A DNA stretch of 64,000 nucleotides from Streptomyces sp. SW4 (GCA_003248315.1 QKWM01000001.1:186001-250000); one strand, 5' to 3'. Positions 41,480 to 53,405 are shown, counted from the stretch's first letter. Program-made: numbers and translations. The notes: generated by a model not told the origin, from the letters alone.

Positions 41480-43431
41480 ATGCCGACACGCACGCGCTTC
41501 ACCGACCGGAGACCGCTCGCGACCGCGGCCCTGGCAGCCCTGCTGGCCGGCCTTCTGACGCCCACGGCGGCCCACTCCGCCCCGCGCGAGAGCAGACCGG
41601 TCCACTCCTACGAGAACGCCGTCCGGGAGGCCGTCTGGGTGGACACCGGGTTCGACGGGGACGGCGACGGCCGCGACGACCGGGTCGCGGTCGACGTCGT
41701 CCGCCCCCGCGAACCCGCCCGGCAGGGCCGCAAGATCCCGTGATCATGGAAGCCAGCCCGTACTACTCCTGCTGCGGGCGCGGCAACGAGAGCCAGAAGA
41801 AGACGTACGACGCCGACGGCGACGTCGCCGGGATGCCGCTGTACTACGACAACTACTTCGTGCCGCGCGGCTACGCCTTCGTCGCCGTCGACCTGGCCGG
41901 CACCAACCGCTCCGACGGCTGCGTCGACGTCGGCGGCAGGTCCGACATCCGCTCCGCGAAGGCGGTCGTGGACTGGCTGAACGGCCGTGCGACGGCGTAC
42001 ACCAGCCGCACCGGCACCGAACGCGCCGCAGCGGACTGGAGCAACGGCCGCACCGGCATGATCGGCAAGAGCTGGGACGGCACCATCGCCAACGGCGTCG
42101 CCGCCACCGGCGTCGAGGGCCTGGAGACGATCGTCCCGATCGCCGCCATCTCCTCCTGGTACGACTACTACTTCACCAAGGGCGCCCCGCTGTACGGCTC
42201 GGGCCCCGACTGGCTGTCGGACTACGTCAACAGCCCCGACGCCCGCGCCAGGTGCGGCGCCGTCCAGCGCGAACTCGTCGACGGCGCCCCGCGCAGCGGC
42301 GACCGGACCCGGCTGTGGGCCGAGCGCGACTACGTGAAGGCCGCGGCAAGGTGAAGGCCAGCGTCTTCCTGGTCCACGGCATGCAGGACCTCAACGTCCG
42401 CATGCAGCACGTCGGTCCCTGGTGGGACGCGCTCGCGAAGCACGGCGTCGAACGCAAGATCTGGCTCTCCCAGACCGGGCACGTCGACCCGTTCGACTTC
42501 CGCCGCGCCGACTGGGTCAGGACCCTGCACCGCTGGTTCGACCACGAACTCCTCGGCTACGACAACGGCATCGACCGCGAGCCCATGGCCGACATCGAAC
42601 GCCACCCCGGCCGCTGGGTCACCTCCGCCACCTGGCCGCCGAGCGGCACCGCGCCGGCCACGCTGCACCCGGCCGACGGCACCGAGCCCGGCGTCGGCCG
42701 CCTGGGCCTCGCCCGCGACCGGGGCACCGAGACCTTCACCGACGACCCGTCCCGCGGCGAGACCGACTGGGCCGCGCACATCGACGAACCCACCCCGGAC
42801 AAGGCCGGGTTCGTCACCGGCCCGCTCACCCGCGACCTGCGCCTGTCGGGCTCCTCGACGGTCACCGTCACCGCCACCCGACCACCCCGACCGCCCATCT
42901 CTCCGCCGTCCTGGTCGACCTGGGCCCCGCGACCATCCGCGACTACGCCCACCGCGACGAGGGCATCACCACCCTCGACCACCGCACCTGCTGGGGCGCG
43001 AGCACCACCGGCGACAGCTCCTGCTACAAGGAGACCGCCGCCCGGACCACCGACACGGACTACACCGTCGTCAGCCGCGGCTGGGCCGACCTCGGCAACC
43101 ACGCCTCCCCGTGGCGGGCCGCCCGCTCACCCCGGGCAAGCCCCACACCATCACCCTCGACCTCGCCGCCACCGACCACGTCGTCCCGGCCGGCCACCGG
43201 CTCGCCCTGATCGTCGCCGGCACCGACCGCGACCTCATCGACCCCCCGGCCGACACGCCGACGCTCACGCTCGACCTCGCCCGCACCACCGCCCGCGTAC
43301 CGTTCGTCGGCGGTACCGCAGCGTTCGCCCGCGCCACCGCCGGCACGGCGGCGAGCACGCCCGCGGCCACGCCCCTGGACGGCGTGACCGCTCCGCACAC
43401 CCCGCACCGCGTCCCGGAGGGAGCCCAGTGA
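41480..43431 (+). CDS. Secreted Xaa-Pro dipeptidyl-peptidase (S15-like)
   Basis: Serine peptidase of about 651 residues removing X-Pro dipeptides. The signal peptide has a hydrophobic core [14 protein letters not shown] and a likely cleavage after AHS or ASA-type residues. Catalytic Ser lies in [13 protein letters not shown] and His in [11 protein letters not shown]; the C-terminal beta domain follows ([20 protein letters not shown]). Four bases are missing, near 41739, 42348, 42885 and 43115. ATG 41480 is preferred to 41465. The stop overlaps the next start (GTGA), coupling it to a carboxypeptidase. Confidence 0.9.
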
Positions 43432-44709
43432 AGCACCGCATCCCGGCCCTGGCCGTCACCGCGGCGGCGCTCGCCGCGTCCCTGGTCACCGCACCCGCCC
43501 AGGCCGCCGGCTCCGCCGCGCACCCGCCGCGCACCGGGTTCGAGAGGAGCGACGGCGCCCGCTGGACCAGCCAGCCCGAGGAGCAGGAGCTGCTGGCCGC
43601 CGCCGACCGCGCGAGCGGACGCGTCGCCGTCGACCGCATCGGCACCACCCGGCAGGGCCGCCCCCTCCAGCTCGTCACCGTCGGCAGGCCCTCCGCCCGA
43701 CCACGGTGCTGCTCGTGTGCAGCCAGCACGGTGACGAACCCTCCGGCCGCGAGGCCTGCCTGACCACCATCCGCGACCTGGCCTGGGCGGACGACCCGGA
43801 AACCCGCCGCTTCCTGGACCGCACGACGCTGCTGTTCGTGCCCACCGCCAACCCCGACGGCCGCGCCGCCGACACCCGCGGCAACAGCGACGGCGTCGAC
43901 ATCAACCGCGACCACCTCGCCCTGCGGACGGCCGAGGCCCGCGCCCTGGCCGCCGTCGTCCGCGACCACCGCCCGGACGTCGTCTACGACCTGCACGAGT
44001 ACGGCGCCACACCCCCGTACTACGACAAGGACCTGTTCGACCTGTGGCCCCGCAACCTCAACACCCACCCGGCGATCCACGACGAGGCCGAGACCCTCTC
44101 CCGGCCCACGTCCGCCCCGCCGCCGAACGCGCCGGGTACTCGACCGGCACCTACGGCATCTGGACCGACCCCGCCACCGGCGAACCGATCAAGCAGACCG
44201 CCGGCGACGGCCAGGAACGCATCCTGCGCAACATGTCCGGGATCAAGCACACCGTCGGCCTGCTCATCGAGAGCCGCGTCGATCCCCTCACCGAGGCGGA
44301 GCGGCGCGACGAGGCGCTGAACAACCGGCGCCGCGTGCACTCGCAGCTCGCCGCCCTCGACGGTCTGCGCGCGTACACCGACGAGCGGCGCGGACACCTG
44401 GAGGCCGCCACGCTCGCCGCCCGCCACGCCGGGTACGCCGACCGCGGCCCGGTCCACCTCGGCGGGGCCGACAACGACGCCCCCGAGCCGGACGAGGTGA
44501 TCGGGAACCCGCCCTGCGGCTACCGCCTCACCTCCGCCCAGTACCGCGAGTTCTCGGACGAGCTGGCCCTGCACGGCGTACGCGCCGAACGCACCCGTGA
44601 CGGCGCCTACGTCCCCCTGCGGCAGCCGATGCGCGCCCTGGTCCCGCTGCTCCTCGACGAGCGGGCGACGTACCACGTGACGGTCGGCCGGCCGGACACG
44701 GCCTGTTGA
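43428..44709 (+). CDS. Secreted M14-family zinc carboxypeptidase
   Basis: Exported metallopeptidase of about 427 residues. The signal peptide ends near APAQAAG. Zinc ligands are in the HxxE of [12 protein letters not shown] and the His of [28 protein letters not shown] is the usual M14 segment, and the likely catalytic Glu is in GLLIESR. Two bases are missing, near 43699 and 44103. Translation is coupled to the Xaa-Pro peptidase, suggesting joint breakdown of proline-containing extracellular peptides. Confidence 0.88.
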
Positions 44710-44789
44710 GGGGCTTGTTTTGCGCCATCTGTGGTAGGGGCGTACCAGCAACATCGTCCGCCTCATCGATTCGGTGAAAGGTGCCGCCT

Positions 44790-46519
44790 GTGACGCACGA
44801 ACGACCAAGCGACAACGAGCATCACGACAGAGGCACGCTTCCGGGCTCGGAGGCAGGCCTCGCCGGGCAGGAGAAGCACCCCCGGACCGACCGGGTCGTC
44901 TTCGGCGTCACGGCGGCGCTCACCCTGGCCTTCGTGGTCTGGGGTGCCGCCGCCACCGACTCGCTGGAGGACGTCTCCAGCAGCATGCTCAGCGGCCTGA
45001 TGCACAACGGCGGCTGGGCGTTCATGCTCGCCGCCTCGGGCTTCGTGGTCTTCGCCCTCTGGCTCGCGGCCAGCCGCTACGGCCGGATCCACCTCGGTGC
45101 CGAGGGCGAGGAACCGGAGTTCCGCACGGTGTCCTGGATCGCCATGATGTTCAGCGCCGGGATGGGCATCGGCCTGATGTTCTTCGGCGTGAGCGAGCCG
45201 CTGTCGCACTACACGACGGCGCCGCCCGGCACCGATCCGGCGGACTCCGGCGAACGCATGGAGATCGCCATGGCGACCACCCTGTTCCACTGGACGCTCC
45301 ATCCGTGGGCCATCTACGCGGTCGTCGGACTCGGCATCGCCTACAGCACCTTCCGCATGCGCCGCCGGCAGACCATCAGCGCCGTGTTCACCCCGCTCAT
45401 CGGCGAGAAGCACGCCAACGGCATCGGCGGCCGGGTCATCGACATGCTGGCCATCGTCGCCACCGTCTTCGGCTCCGCCGCCTCCCTGGGGCTCGGCGCC
45501 CTGCAGATCGGCTCCGGCGTGCAGGAGCTGGACTGGATGGACAAGGTGAGCACGGGGCTGCTGGTCGGCATCATCGCCGTGCTGACCGTGGCGTTCGTGG
45601 CGTCCGCCGTCTCGGGCGTGGAGAAGGGCATCCAGTGGCTGTCCAACACCAACATGGTGCTGGCGCTCATCCTCGCCGTGTTCGTGTTCGTGGCCGGACC
45701 GACGGTCATCGTCCTCGACCTGCTGCCGACCTCCGTCTTCGCCTACCTCGGCGACCTGCCCCAGCTGGCCGGCCGCACCGAGGCCTCCGGCGGCGAGGGC
45801 GTCGCGGCCTGGCTGGGCAGCTGGACGGTCTTCTACTGGGCGTGGTGGATCTCCTGGACGCCGTTCGTCGGCATGTTCATCGCCCGCATCAGCCGCGGCC
45901 GGACCATCCGCCAGTTCATCGGCGGCGTCATCCTCGTGCCCAGCACGGTCAGCCTGGTCTGGTTCGCGATCTTCGGCGGCTCCGCGATGAAGCTCCAGGA
46001 GCAGGGCCGGCTAGGCGAGGAGGGCACCCCGAGGGCCAGCTCTTCGCGGTGCTGCGGGAGTTCCCCGCCGCCACCGTCACCAGCCTGCTCGTGATGATCC
46101 TCGTCGGCATCTTCTTCGTCTCGGGCGCCGACGCGGCCTCCATCGTGATGGGCACGCTCTCCCAGAAGGGCGCCCTCGAACCGAGCCGCTGGGCGGTGGT
46201 GTTCTGGGGCGTCGTCACCGGAGCCGTGGCCGCCATCATGCTCCTGGTCGGCAGCGGGCAGGGCGACGCCCTGACCGGACTGCAGAACCTCACGATCCTC
46301 GCGGCGGCGCCGTTCGTCATCGTGATGATCTTCATGTGCGTCGCCCTCCTGCGCGATCTGCGCCGGGACCCGGTCACCGTGCGCGGCGCCATGGCCGACG
46401 AGGCCGTGGAACTCGCCGTCATCGAGGGCCACAAGCGGTACGAGGGCGAGTTCGAGATCCGCATCGGGCCCGGCCCCGGCACGGACATCGAGGGCGACCC
46501 GATCGGCAAGCACGACTGA
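44790..46519 (+). CDS. BCCT-family betaine/carnitine/choline transporter
   Basis: Membrane transporter of about 576 residues with twelve predicted helices. FSAGMGIGLMFFGVSEPLSHY and the tryptophan-rich helix 8 region FYWAWWISWTPFVGMFIARIS are BCCT hallmarks. It likely takes up glycine betaine or a related compatible solute. The C-terminal cytoplasmic tail is about 60 residues. GTG 44790 has an AAAGG about 7 bp upstream; an in-frame GTG lies at 44781. One base is missing near 46031. Confidence 0.92.
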
Positions 46520-46564
46520 CCGCCCGGGGAGCCCGTCACCCGGTTCCCCGGCCGCCGACCTGGT

Positions 46565-47526
46565 TCACCCGGTTGCGCGGGAGGCGAGCCGTGCCGCCTC
46601 CCGCGCGCAGCCCCAGGCCACGGTGACCCCGGCGCCGCCGTGGCCGTAGTTGTGCACCAGCAACCGCCCGTCCGGCAGCGGTTCGCGCTCCAGCCGCACC
46701 GCGTGCCGGGCGGGCCGCAGCCCCACCCGGTGCTCCAGCACCCGCGCCCCGGCGATCTCCGGCCGCAGCGCCGCGCACCGGCGCCGGATCGCCGCCGCCA
46801 CGGCCGGGTCCGGCTCCCGCGACCAGTCGTCCTCCTGCGCCGTGCCGCCCAGCACCAGCCGGCCGGGCTGCGGGAAGAAGTACGCCAGTTCCCGGACTCC
46901 GGGTCCGTGGAGACCGCCCAGGTGCGGATGCCCGGGTTCTCCACGACGACCAACTGCCCACGCACCGGACGCACCGACGGGTCGGGCACGAGGGTCCGGG
47001 CGCCCAGTCCCGCGCAGTTGACCACCACCGGCGCCGGCACCCGGGCGAGACCGGTCACCTCCCGCGTCTCCACCGTGCCTCCCGCCCTGTGCAACCGCTC
47101 CCGCAGCCAGGGCAGATGAGCCGCCATGTCGATGAGCGGCAGCCGGGCCCACAGTCCCGTACCGCGGTACTCCTGCGCGGTCGCCGCGCGCAGCCCCGGC
47201 AGCCGGGCGGCCGCCCACCCGTCGACGTCCCCGGGCGTCGTCTCGCCCAGCACCCCGTCGGCCATCCGGACCCCGGTCTCCCCGGGCCGCCGGGCCAGCT
47301 CCCGGTACACCTCCAGCGCGTGCAGCGCCCAGGTGCGCGCCAGGGCCACCGGCTCGATCCGGTACGGCCACCACAGCGCCCCGGCGACCGCGGAGGTGGT
47401 CCGCTCGGCCGGCTCCCGCGTCCACAGCCGTACCCGGCGCCCCTGCTCGGCGAGGAGCACGGCCGTGGTCAGCCCGATCACCCCGCCGCCGACCACCACG
47501 ACATCGTCGTCCCGTCCGCCCGTCAT
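46565..47526 (-). CDS. D-amino-acid oxidase (FAD-dependent)
   Basis: FAD oxidase of about 320 residues. The N-terminal dinucleotide site is VVVVGGGVIGLTTAVLLAEQG. DAO-type segments include VVNCAGLGARTL, VRPVRGQLVVVENPG and the C-terminal HNYGHGGAGVTVAWG, which contacts the flavin. It would deaminate neutral or basic D-amino acids to keto acids with hydrogen peroxide. One base is missing near 46897. It converges with the BCCT gene. Confidence 0.92.
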
Positions 47527-47591
47527 ACCGGGACGTTAACGGAAAGTGCCACGCCGTGCGCAGACCGCACCCGGGGCGGGAATACTCCCCC

Positions 47592-48614
47592 ATGGCTGCC
47601 GAGTACGCGACCTTCGGCCTGGCGCCGGCGATACGGGCCGGGGGAGTCCTCGCCGACGGTGACTACCAGGTGCACCGCGACTTCATGGACTTCATCGTCG
47701 ACGGACGCCCGCTGCTGTACCGCCTCAGCGACCTCGACGCCGTCTCCCCGCTCGCCTCCGACGTGCCGCCCGCCATCTTCACCGCGCAGGTGCGGGCCCT
47801 GCTGCTGGAGGACGAGGCACCGCTGCCCGGCGGCCGGTACGTCGTCTACGGCTGCCCGGAGTGCGCGGACCTGGCCTGCGGGGCCGTGACCGCCGTCATC
47901 GAGAGGGACGGCGAGGACTACGTCTGGCGGGACTTCGCCTGGCAGACCGGAGAACACGCCGACCTGGACCTCAACGGCTACCACGGGATAGGCCCGTTCC
48001 GCTTCTCCGGCGCCGAGTACCGTGCGGCGCTGACCGCCCTGCTCGACGCCGCCGCCCGCGGCCCGCGCAGCCGCGTCCTGCTCATCGGTGCCCGGGTCGC
48101 GGTGCTGGCCCGGCTCGCCGCGGCCCTGCGCACCATCGGCATCGGCGCCGACATCACCCGCGACGCCGGCGACGTCCCGCCCGAGGAACTGGGCTGCTAC
48201 GGCGCCGTCGTCTTCGGCCGTGCGGTCCCGCAGGAGGAGCGCGCCGCCGTGCGCGCCGCGTTCGACCGCGCCGGGCTCGACGTGGCCTACGTGGAGGGAC
48301 TCGCGCCGATCGTCCCGCTGCTGGTCGCCCAGATCGAACACGCCCTGGACCGCGTCCCGCCCGAGCGGCGCCGCCTCACCGGCCTGACCGTCACCGACGG
48401 CACGGCCCGCATCGAGGTCACCTCACCTTGCCGGGTCCGCGTGACCGCGTACCGCCTCGACCGACTCCACCGCACCCACACCCACGACGTCTTCGACGCC
48501 CACCTGGCCCCGGGCAGCCATCGCATCCCCCTCGGCCCGAAGGCCACCAAGCCCGGCACCTACCTGGTCGCCCGAGCCTCCACCAGCGTCCTCACCGCCC
48601 CGACGACCCCCTGA
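47592..48614 (+). CDS. Conserved hypothetical protein with CPEC motif
   Basis: Intact gene of 340 residues, function unknown. The N-terminal half contains a cysteine cluster, YGCPECADLACGAVTA (Cys near residues 87, 90 and 95), that could bind metal or be redox active, followed by ERDGEDYVWRDFAWQT. The middle part is Rossmann-like (RVLLIGARVAVLARLAAALR). The C-terminal 90 residues look like a beta-rich domain. Homologues may be labelled oxidoreductase, but no cofactor motif is clear. A large hairpin separates it from tex. Confidence 0.75.
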   Translation: MAAEYATFGLAPAIRAGGVLADGDYQVHRDFMDFIVDGRPLLYRLSDLDAVSPLASDVPPAIFTAQVRALLLEDEAPLPGGRYVVYGCPECADLACGAVTAVIERDGEDYVWRDFAWQTGEHADLDLNGYHGIGPFRFSGAEYRAALTALLDAAARGPRSRVLLIGARVAVLARLAAALRTIGIGADITRDAGDVPPEELGCYGAVVFGRAVPQEERAAVRAAFDRAGLDVAYVEGLAPIVPLLVAQIEHALDRVPPERRRLTGLTVTDGTARIEVTSPCRVRVTAYRLDRLHRTHTHDVFDAHLAPGSHRIPLGPKATKPGTYLVARASTSVLTAPTTP

Positions 48615-48625
48615 ACGCGCATGCC

Positions 48626-48661
48626 GACGCCGGGCACCCCTTCCGAGGGGCGCCCGGCGTC
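48626..48661. terminator. Bidirectional terminator between the hypothetical gene and tex
   Basis: Stem GACGCCGGGC / GCCCGGCGTC (10 bp), continued after one mismatch by CCCCT / AGGGG with loop TCCG. It lies exactly between the convergent stops at 48614 and 48677. Confidence 0.7.
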
Positions 48662-48676
48662 GCGGCCGGCCGCGGG

Positions 48677-51031
48677 CTACGCCAGCCCGGCCCTGCGCAG
48701 GGCGTCGGCCATGGCGCCGTTGGCCGGCGGCGCCTGCCGGCCTTGCCCCGGACCGCCCCTGACCCTGGCCCTGGCCCCGGCGCTGCTGCCGCTGCTGCGG
48801 CGGCCGCCCACCCCGCTGCCGCTCCCCCTGAGGCGCGGCCTCGTCGTCCAGCCGCAACGTCAACGAGATCCGCTTGCGCGGAATATCGACGTCCAGCACC
48901 TTCACCTTCACGATGTCCCGGGCTTGACCACATCCCGCGGATCCTTCACGAACGTCTTCGACATCGCCGACACGTGCACCAGCCCGTCCTGGTGCACACC
49001 CACGTCCACGAAGGCCCGAAGGCCGCGACGTTCGTCACGACGCCCTCCAGCACCATCCCGGCGGACAGGTCGGAGATCTTCTCCACGCCCTCCTTGAAGG
49101 TGGCCGTCCGGAACGCGGGCCGCGGATCGCGCCCCGGCTTCTCCAGTTCCTTGAGGATGTCGGTGACCGTCGGCAGACCGAACGTGTCGTCCACGAAGTC
49201 CGCCGGCTTCAGCGACCGCAGCACCGAGGTGTTGCCGATCAGCGCCGCGACCTCCTGCCCGGTGGTCTTCACCATCCGGCGCACCACCGGGTACGCCTCC
49301 GGGTGCACGCTGGACGCGTCCAGCGGGTCGTCACCGCCCGGATCCGCAGGAACCCCGCGCACTGCTCGTACGCCTTCGGCCCCAGCCGCGGCACCTTCTT
49401 CAGCTGGGCCCGGGAGGTGAACGGCCCGTTGGCGTCCCGGTGGGCCACGATGTTCTCGGCGAGGCCGGAGGTGATCCCGGAGACCCGCGCCAGCAGCGGC
49501 GCGGACGCCGTGTTGACGTCCACGCCGACACCGTTCACACAGTCCTCGACGACCGCGTCCAGCGAGCGCGACAGCTTCACCTCGGACAGGTCGTGCTGGT
49601 ACTGGCCGACGCCGATCGACTTCGGGTCGATCTTCACCAGCTCGGCCAGCGGGTCCTGGAGGCGGCGCGCGATGGACACCGCGCCGCGCAGCGACACGTC
49701 CATGTCCGGCAGTTCCTGCGAGGCGAACGCGGAGGCGGAGTACACGGAGGCGCCGGCCTCGGACACCATCACCTTGGTGAGCTTCAACTCCGGGTGCTTG
49801 GCGATGAGCTCACCGGCGAGCTTGTCGGTCTCGCGGGACGCCGTGCCGTTGCCGATGGCGATCAGCTCGACCGCGTGCTCCTTCGCCAGCCGGGCGAGCC
49901 TGGCGATGGCCTCGTCCCACTTGTTGGCGGGCACGTGCGGGTGGATGACATCGGTGGCGACGACCTTCCCGGTCGCGTCGACCACGGCGACCTTCACGCC
50001 CGTACGGAAGCCCGGGTCGAGCCCGATCGTGGCCGGGTGCCGGCCGGAGCGGCCAGCAGCAGATCGCGCAGGTTCGCCGCGAAGACGTTCACCGCCTCGT
50101 CCTCGGCCGCCGTGCGCAGCCGCAGCCTCAGGTCGATGCCGAGGTGGACGAGGATGCGGGTGCGCCAGGCCCAGCGGACCGTGTCGAGCAGCCACTTGTC
50201 GGCCGGCCGGCCGCGGTCGGCGATGCCGAACCGGTGCGCGACGATGCCCTCGTACGAGGACGGGCCGTCCGTCGGCTCCTCCGGCTCCAGGACGAGGTCG
50301 AGAACGTCCTCCTTCTCCCCGCGCAGCATGGCCAGGATCCGGTGCGAGGGCAGCTCGGTGAACGGCTCGGCGAAGTCGAAGTAGTCGGCGAACTTGGCGC
50401 CGGCCTCCTCCTTGCCCTCGCGCACCTTGGCGGCCAGCCGCCCGCGCACCCACATCCGCTCGCGCAGCTCGCCGATCAGGTCGGCGTCCTCCGAGAACTT
50501 CTCGGTGAGGATCGCCCGCGCGCCGTCCAGCGCGGCCTGCGGGTCGGCGACGCCCTTGCCGGCGTCCACGAACGCCGACGCCGCCGCGAGGGGCTCGACC
50601 CCGGGGTCGGCGAGCAGCCCCTCGGCCAGCGGTTCCAGCCCCGCCTCGCGCGCGATCTGGGCCTTCGTGCGCCGCTTGGGCTTGAACGGCAGATACACGT
50701 CCTCCAGGCGGGCCTTGGTCTCCGCCCCGCGGATCCGGGCCTCCAGCTCGTCGGTGAGCTTGCCCTGCTCGCGGACGGACTCGAGGATCGCCGTGCGCCG
50801 CTCCTCCAGCTCCCGCAGGTAGCGCAACCGCTCCTCGATCGTGCGCAGCTGCGCGTCGTCGAGCATCTCGGTGGCTTCCTTGCGGTAGCGGGCGATGAAG
50901 GGCACCGTCGAGCCGCCGTCCAGCAGCTCGACCGCGGCCTTCACCTGCCGCTCCCGTACGCCGAGTTCCTCGGCGATCCTGCCTTCGATGGACACTGCTG
51001 CCATGGACCCGCTGGACCCGGGTGTCGTCAC
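48677..51031 (-). CDS. tex: Tex-family transcription accessory / RNA-binding protein
   Basis: About 786 residues. The N-terminal Tex helical domain ([17 protein letters not shown]) is followed by a YqgF-like RNase H fold ([18 protein letters not shown]), helix-hairpin-helix segments ([40 protein letters not shown]) and a C-terminal S1 RNA-binding domain ([19 protein letters not shown]). The tail is Gln/Gly/Arg-rich. The frame is broken near 50053, 49341, 49013, 48922 and twice near 48757, all repaired by added bases. GTG 51031 gives the common N-terminus TTPGS; ATG 51004 is an alternative. Confidence 0.92.
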
Positions 51032-51122
51032 GATCCCGTACCGCCTTCTCACTGAGGTTGCGCGGCAATTGTGGCAGGCCGCACCGACAGCGGGGGATCA
51101 GGGCGCCGTCGGCGGGACGGGA

Positions 51123-51254
51123 TCACACCCGGCGGCCGCGGGCCGATCCCGAGGCACCGCCGAACAGGCGGGCCAGGGCCCGGAAGGGGAGCGTCACGAC
51201 GGTGGCGACGGCGCCGCCGATCTGGCGCAGGACGTCTGCGATGGCACGGAACAC
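51123..51254 (-). CDS. LPFR-motif microprotein
   Basis: 43-residue protein starting at GTG 51254, directly behind a textbook AGGAGG ribosome site. It begins FRAIADVLRQIGGAVATVV, continues with TLPFRALARLFGG and ends in a basic tail. It contains the LPFR motif of an actinobacterial small-protein family. The sequence forms an amphipathic or membrane-active helix of about 25 residues. It is too short for most gene callers. Function unknown. It lies between tex and the next minus-strand gene. Confidence 0.8.
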   Translation of the reverse strand: MFRAIADVLRQIGGAVATVVTLPFRALARLFGGASGSARGRRV

Positions 51255-51336
51255 GAAATCCTCCTTGTCCTCTCCCGGCCACCCTGACCGGGAGAGAACG
51301 GGTACCTCGTCGTCGCTCCGGCATGCCCGCGGGCGG

Positions 51337-52204
51337 TCAGGCCTTGCCGACCAGGTCCGCCGGGAAGGCGCCGGCCGCCGCGGCCGCGCGCGCGAACCCG
51401 GCGCCCAGCTCGGTCAGCCGGGCCACGCCCTCGGCGCCGAGGTGCTCGTACGGCGCCGCGTCCAGCCGGTCCGTCTCCGCCTCGATCTCCTCGCGCAGGG
51501 CCAGCCCCCGCTCGGTCAGCTCGCCGGCGCCGTCGAGCAGCCCGCGCTCCCGCAGCCGGGCGGTGGCCGCCTCCCAGTCCTCGCGGGACCAGCCGCGAGT
51601 GCCGCACGCCCACTTCGGCGTCATCCCCCGGCCGGTGGCGGTGTGCGTGACCACCGCCTCCAGGCCGTCCAGGCCGGCCGCCGTCAGCACGGCGAGGTGA
51701 CCGTCGCCCCGGTGCTCGCGCAGCAGGGTGGCGGCGTGCCAGTAGGCGAGGTGCGGCTCCTCGGGACGGGAAGGTCGGCGTGCGCGGCGTACAGCGGCCG
51801 CGCGCCGCGCGAACAGGCCTCGGTGGCCCGCAGGGCCAGCCGGGCGGCCTCGGCCATCTCCGCCGACGCCAGGGCCTCCGCGCCCAGCAGGCGGCGCAGG
51901 GTCGCGTCGACGGCCCGCACGCGTGCGGCCAGCGCCTGCCGTGGTGAGACGGTCTCCCACACGGCCGGTACGTGCCGGGCCACCAGCTCGTACTTGTAGT
52001 TGTAGAACGTCGCCGCCACCGTGCCCGGCCCGACCGGCCCGAGCGCGGCGGCCCGCGCGGCGAAGTTGACGGCCCGGGGGTCGGTGACCCCGAGCGCGCC
52101 CATCTCCCGTCCCAGGTCGGGGAGAAGTAGTGCGTCGAGTGGAGCGAGTTGAGCGCGTTGTGACAGCGGCGCGCCGGGCGCCGGTCGATGGCGGCAGTCG
52201 TCAT
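51337..52204 (-). CDS. SCO6745-family protein (helical, MarR-like C-terminus)
   Basis: About 289 residues of a mainly alpha-helical actinobacterial family. The N-terminus RRCHNALNSLHSTHYFSPDL leads into GREMGALGVTDPRAVNFA after one restored base near 52111. AATFYNYKYELVARHVPAVW and HLAYWHAATLLREHRGDGHLA are conserved-looking segments. The final third (TARLRERGLLDGAGELTERG) resembles a winged-helix unit. A second base is missing near 51768. Biochemical role unknown. Confidence 0.8.
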
Positions 52205-52317
52205 GCCCGGCACGTTACCAACCGCTCAGTACGTCCTCCATCGGCCGGGAGGCGATGGCAGGAAAGGTGGGGAACTCGTCATTGCGGACGCCGGGCGGCG
52301 GCCCAAGAATCGTGGCC

Positions 52318-53284
52318 ATGGCGCAGCGAACCGTTCTCGTCGTCCTCTTCGACGGCGTGCAGAGCCTCGACGTCACCGGACCCGTGGAGGTCTTCGCGGG
52401 CGCCGAGAAGCACACCCGGGCAGCTACCGCGTCCGCACGGCCACGCTCGACGGCGGCCCGGTGCGCAGCTCCAGCGGCCTGACCCTGGTGCCGGACCGGG
52501 CGCTGGACGAGGCGCCCGCCCCGGACCTGCTGCTCGTCCCCGGGGCCAGGGCACCCGGGCCCCCGACCCGCGCCTGATCGACTGGCTGCGCGCGCACGCA
52601 CCGCGGGCCCCGCGTCTGGTCTCCGTCTGCACGGGCGCCGTCCTGCTCGCCGAGGCCGGTCTGCTCGACGGCCGGCGCGCCACCACGCACTGGGCGTACT
52701 GCGACCGGCTCGCCCGCGACCATCCGGCCGTCCACGTCGACCCGGACCCCATCTACGTCCGGGACGGGCACGTCGCCACGTCCGCCGGGGTCACCTCCGG
52801 CATCGACCTGGCCCTGGCGCTGGTGGAGGAGGACCTGGGCCGGGACGCGGCGCTCACCGTCGCCCGCCATCTGGTCGTCTTCCTGCGCCGCCCCGGCAAC
52901 CAGGCCCAGTTCAGCGCCCAGCTCGCCGCCCAGACCGCCCGCCGCGAGCCCCTGCGGGACCTCCAGCAGTGGATCACCGAGCACCCCGGGGCCGACCTGG
53001 GCGTCGAGGCGCTCGCCGCGCGGGCCGGGCTCTCGCCGCGCCACTTCGCGCGCGCCTTCCGGGCCGAGACCGGCACGACGCCCGGCCGGTACGTCGACCG
53101 GGTCCGCCTCGAACACGCCCGCCGGCTGCTGGAGGACACCGGGGACGGCGTCGAGGAGATCTCCCGCGCCAGCGGCTACGGCACCCCCGAGGCCATGCGC
53201 CGCGCCTTCGTCCGGGCCCTGGGCACCTCCCCGGCCGAGTACCGCCGCCGCTTCCGTCCCGCTCCGTCCCCCGCCACCACCTGA
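52318..53284 (+). CDS. GlxA-type AraC regulator with DJ-1/PfpI domain
   Basis: Regulator of about 322 residues. The N-terminal DJ-1/PfpI domain (LFDGVQSLDVTGPVEVF; nucleophile elbow SVCTGAVLLAEAGLL) is joined to a C-terminal AraC domain with two helix-turn-helices (EALAARAGLSPRHFARAF and EISRASGYGTPEAMRRAF). Two bases are missing, near 52420 and 52549. A stand-alone DJ-1/PfpI gene follows 121 bp downstream, the usual target arrangement. Confidence 0.9.
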
Positions 53285-53405
53285 CCCGGTGCCGGCCACC
53301 GCACGCCACGGGAAGCGGACCACCCCGGCCAGCGGAAGCGGACCACGCCCGTCCACCGGACGCCGGCACCGCAGCCCGCCCGTCACCCACCACCGAAGGA
53401 GCCCG

